Under the pieces are notes generated by a model. It searched no databases. It worked only from the letters and a program-made list of their open reading frames with translations, and had not been told where the DNA came from. A stretch of 5,890 bases of DNA from Spirochaeta sp. (lineage in GTDB: Bacteria > Spirochaetota > Spirochaetia > Spirochaetales_E > Spirochaetaceae_B), in the NCBI GenBank assembly GCA_030590585.1, contig JAUUYD010000167.1:1-5890 (forward strand), given 5' to 3'. The first letter of the stretch is position 1. Each line of letters starts with the position of its first letter. Position numbers and translations under genes: made by a program. Positions 5,661 through 5,890 of the stretch are shown one piece after another.

Positions 5661-5732
5661 AATACCCCAGGGCAAGCCCTGGACCCGGAGCCGCTCATGC
5701 GGCTCCCGTTCCGCGGCAAGCCGCGGGGTATT
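5661..5732. repeat. Three-hairpin cloverleaf-like inverted-repeat element
   Basis: An outer stem AATACC (5661-5666) pairs perfectly with GGTATT (5727-5732). It encloses three perfect hairpins in series: CCAGGG-CAAG-CCCTGG (5667-5682), GGAGCCGC-TCAT-GCGGCTCC (5687-5706) and CCGCGG-CAAG-CCGCGG (5711-5726). Hairpins one and three have the same loop and abut the outer stem with no gap, giving a compact four-way junction in RNA or single-stranded DNA. The element starts 7 bases after the stop of the small gene. No T-run follows, so it is not a standard terminator. A nonautonomous repeat (REP/MITE-like) or a structured RNA are the main options. A 91-codon minus-strand open frame across 5613-5888 is judged a by-product of this element. 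Confidence 0.7.
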
Positions 5733-5751
5733 GAACCTTGCTTTCCCTGCG

Positions 5752-5801
5752 CTTATTCGGGAATGAACAAGTTCACTCCTCTCATTTCGCTTGGGAATAA
5801 G
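5752..5801. repeat. Second nested hairpin of the intergenic element
   Basis: An outer stem CTTATTC (5752-5758) pairs perfectly with GAATAAG (5795-5801). Inside it, GGAATGAA (5760-5767) pairs with TTCACTCC (5772-5779) around a CAAG loop (5768-5771), with a single A-C mismatch (5763/5776). The loop is the same as in two hairpins of the preceding cloverleaf, so both structures are probably parts of one element spanning about 5656-5801. Confidence 0.5.
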
Positions 5802-5814
5802 ATATGATATCGGA

Positions 5815-5890
5815 ATGAGAACCTCCACCGATATAAAAGCCGTCGTCGACGCCGGGCTGGGCCAGACCCCCTGCGATCTGAAACTCAAAA
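5815..5890 (+). CDS. Probable adenine deaminase, N-terminal fragment (continues past window)
   Basis: Only the first 25 codons are in the window: M-R-T-S-T-D-I-K-A-V-V-D-A-G-L-G, then Q-T-P-C-D-L-K-L-K. The pattern of a short helix, 'G-L-G-x-x-P-x-D-L' and a following 'L-x-L-K' matches the N-terminus of bacterial adenine deaminases (amidohydrolase superfamily, adenine to hypoxanthine plus ammonia), where the next residues are usually a beta-strand such as N-x-x-L-V-N-V-F-T-G-E. That continuation is beyond the window, as are all catalytic residues, so this is a tentative call; another amidohydrolase is possible. The ATG at 5815 has no clear ribosome binding site. TATGAT at 5803-5808 would start transcription about at the ATG. 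The fragment lies directly after the hairpin element. Confidence 0.45.
   Translation, partial: MRTSTDIKAVVDAGLGQTPCDLKLK

Noticed and set aside
5613..5888. A 91-codon minus-strand open frame
   Set aside because: It runs through the hairpin element, overlaps the ends of both flanking genes, has no ribosome site, and its Arg/Pro/Glu-rich translation follows directly from the inverted repeats.

Overview
The window is a bacterial chromosome segment with two housekeeping aminoacyl-tRNA synthetase genes, a type II toxin-antitoxin pair, a metal-ion ABC transport operon with its own small regulator, and a structured intergenic repeat. Several hints favour a spirochaete: the single-chain (alpha2-type) glycyl-tRNA synthetase end, the A-A-G-S-K-E-A start of the mature substrate-binding protein, and the style of the metal transporter. 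This assignment is inference; no rRNA or other firm marker is present.

Plus strand, 1-1559: the 3' end of glyS, then tyrS after a 2-base gap. This part is AT-rich (about 32-33% GC in two 60-base lines counted by hand). Minus strand, 1575-2345: a short coding-like remnant (1575-1691), then an overlapping RelE-like toxin and XRE-type antitoxin transcribed toward tyrS.

Minus strand, 2422-5279: a compact four-gene operon transcribed in the order regulator, substrate-binding protein, ATPase, permease. All junctions overlap or nearly touch (ATGA overlap of 4 bases, a 4-base gap, a 13-base overlap). The first gene encodes a ribbon-helix-helix protein whose C-terminal half is packed with Cys and His. 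Just upstream lie two 19-bp palindromic boxes, centred 22 bp apart, that cover the likely promoter. The simplest model is that the regulator senses the transported metal (Zn or Mn most likely) and represses its own operon through these boxes. The permease region is much richer in GC (about 58-62% in two hand-counted lines) than the synthetase region.

Plus strand, 5381-5890: a divergent 90-residue conserved-looking protein of unknown function shares the control region with the metal operon. It is followed by a noncoding element that folds on paper into a three-hairpin cloverleaf (5661-5732) plus a second nested hairpin (5752-5801), with the same CAAG loop used three times. The window ends in the first 25 codons of what is probably an adenine deaminase gene.
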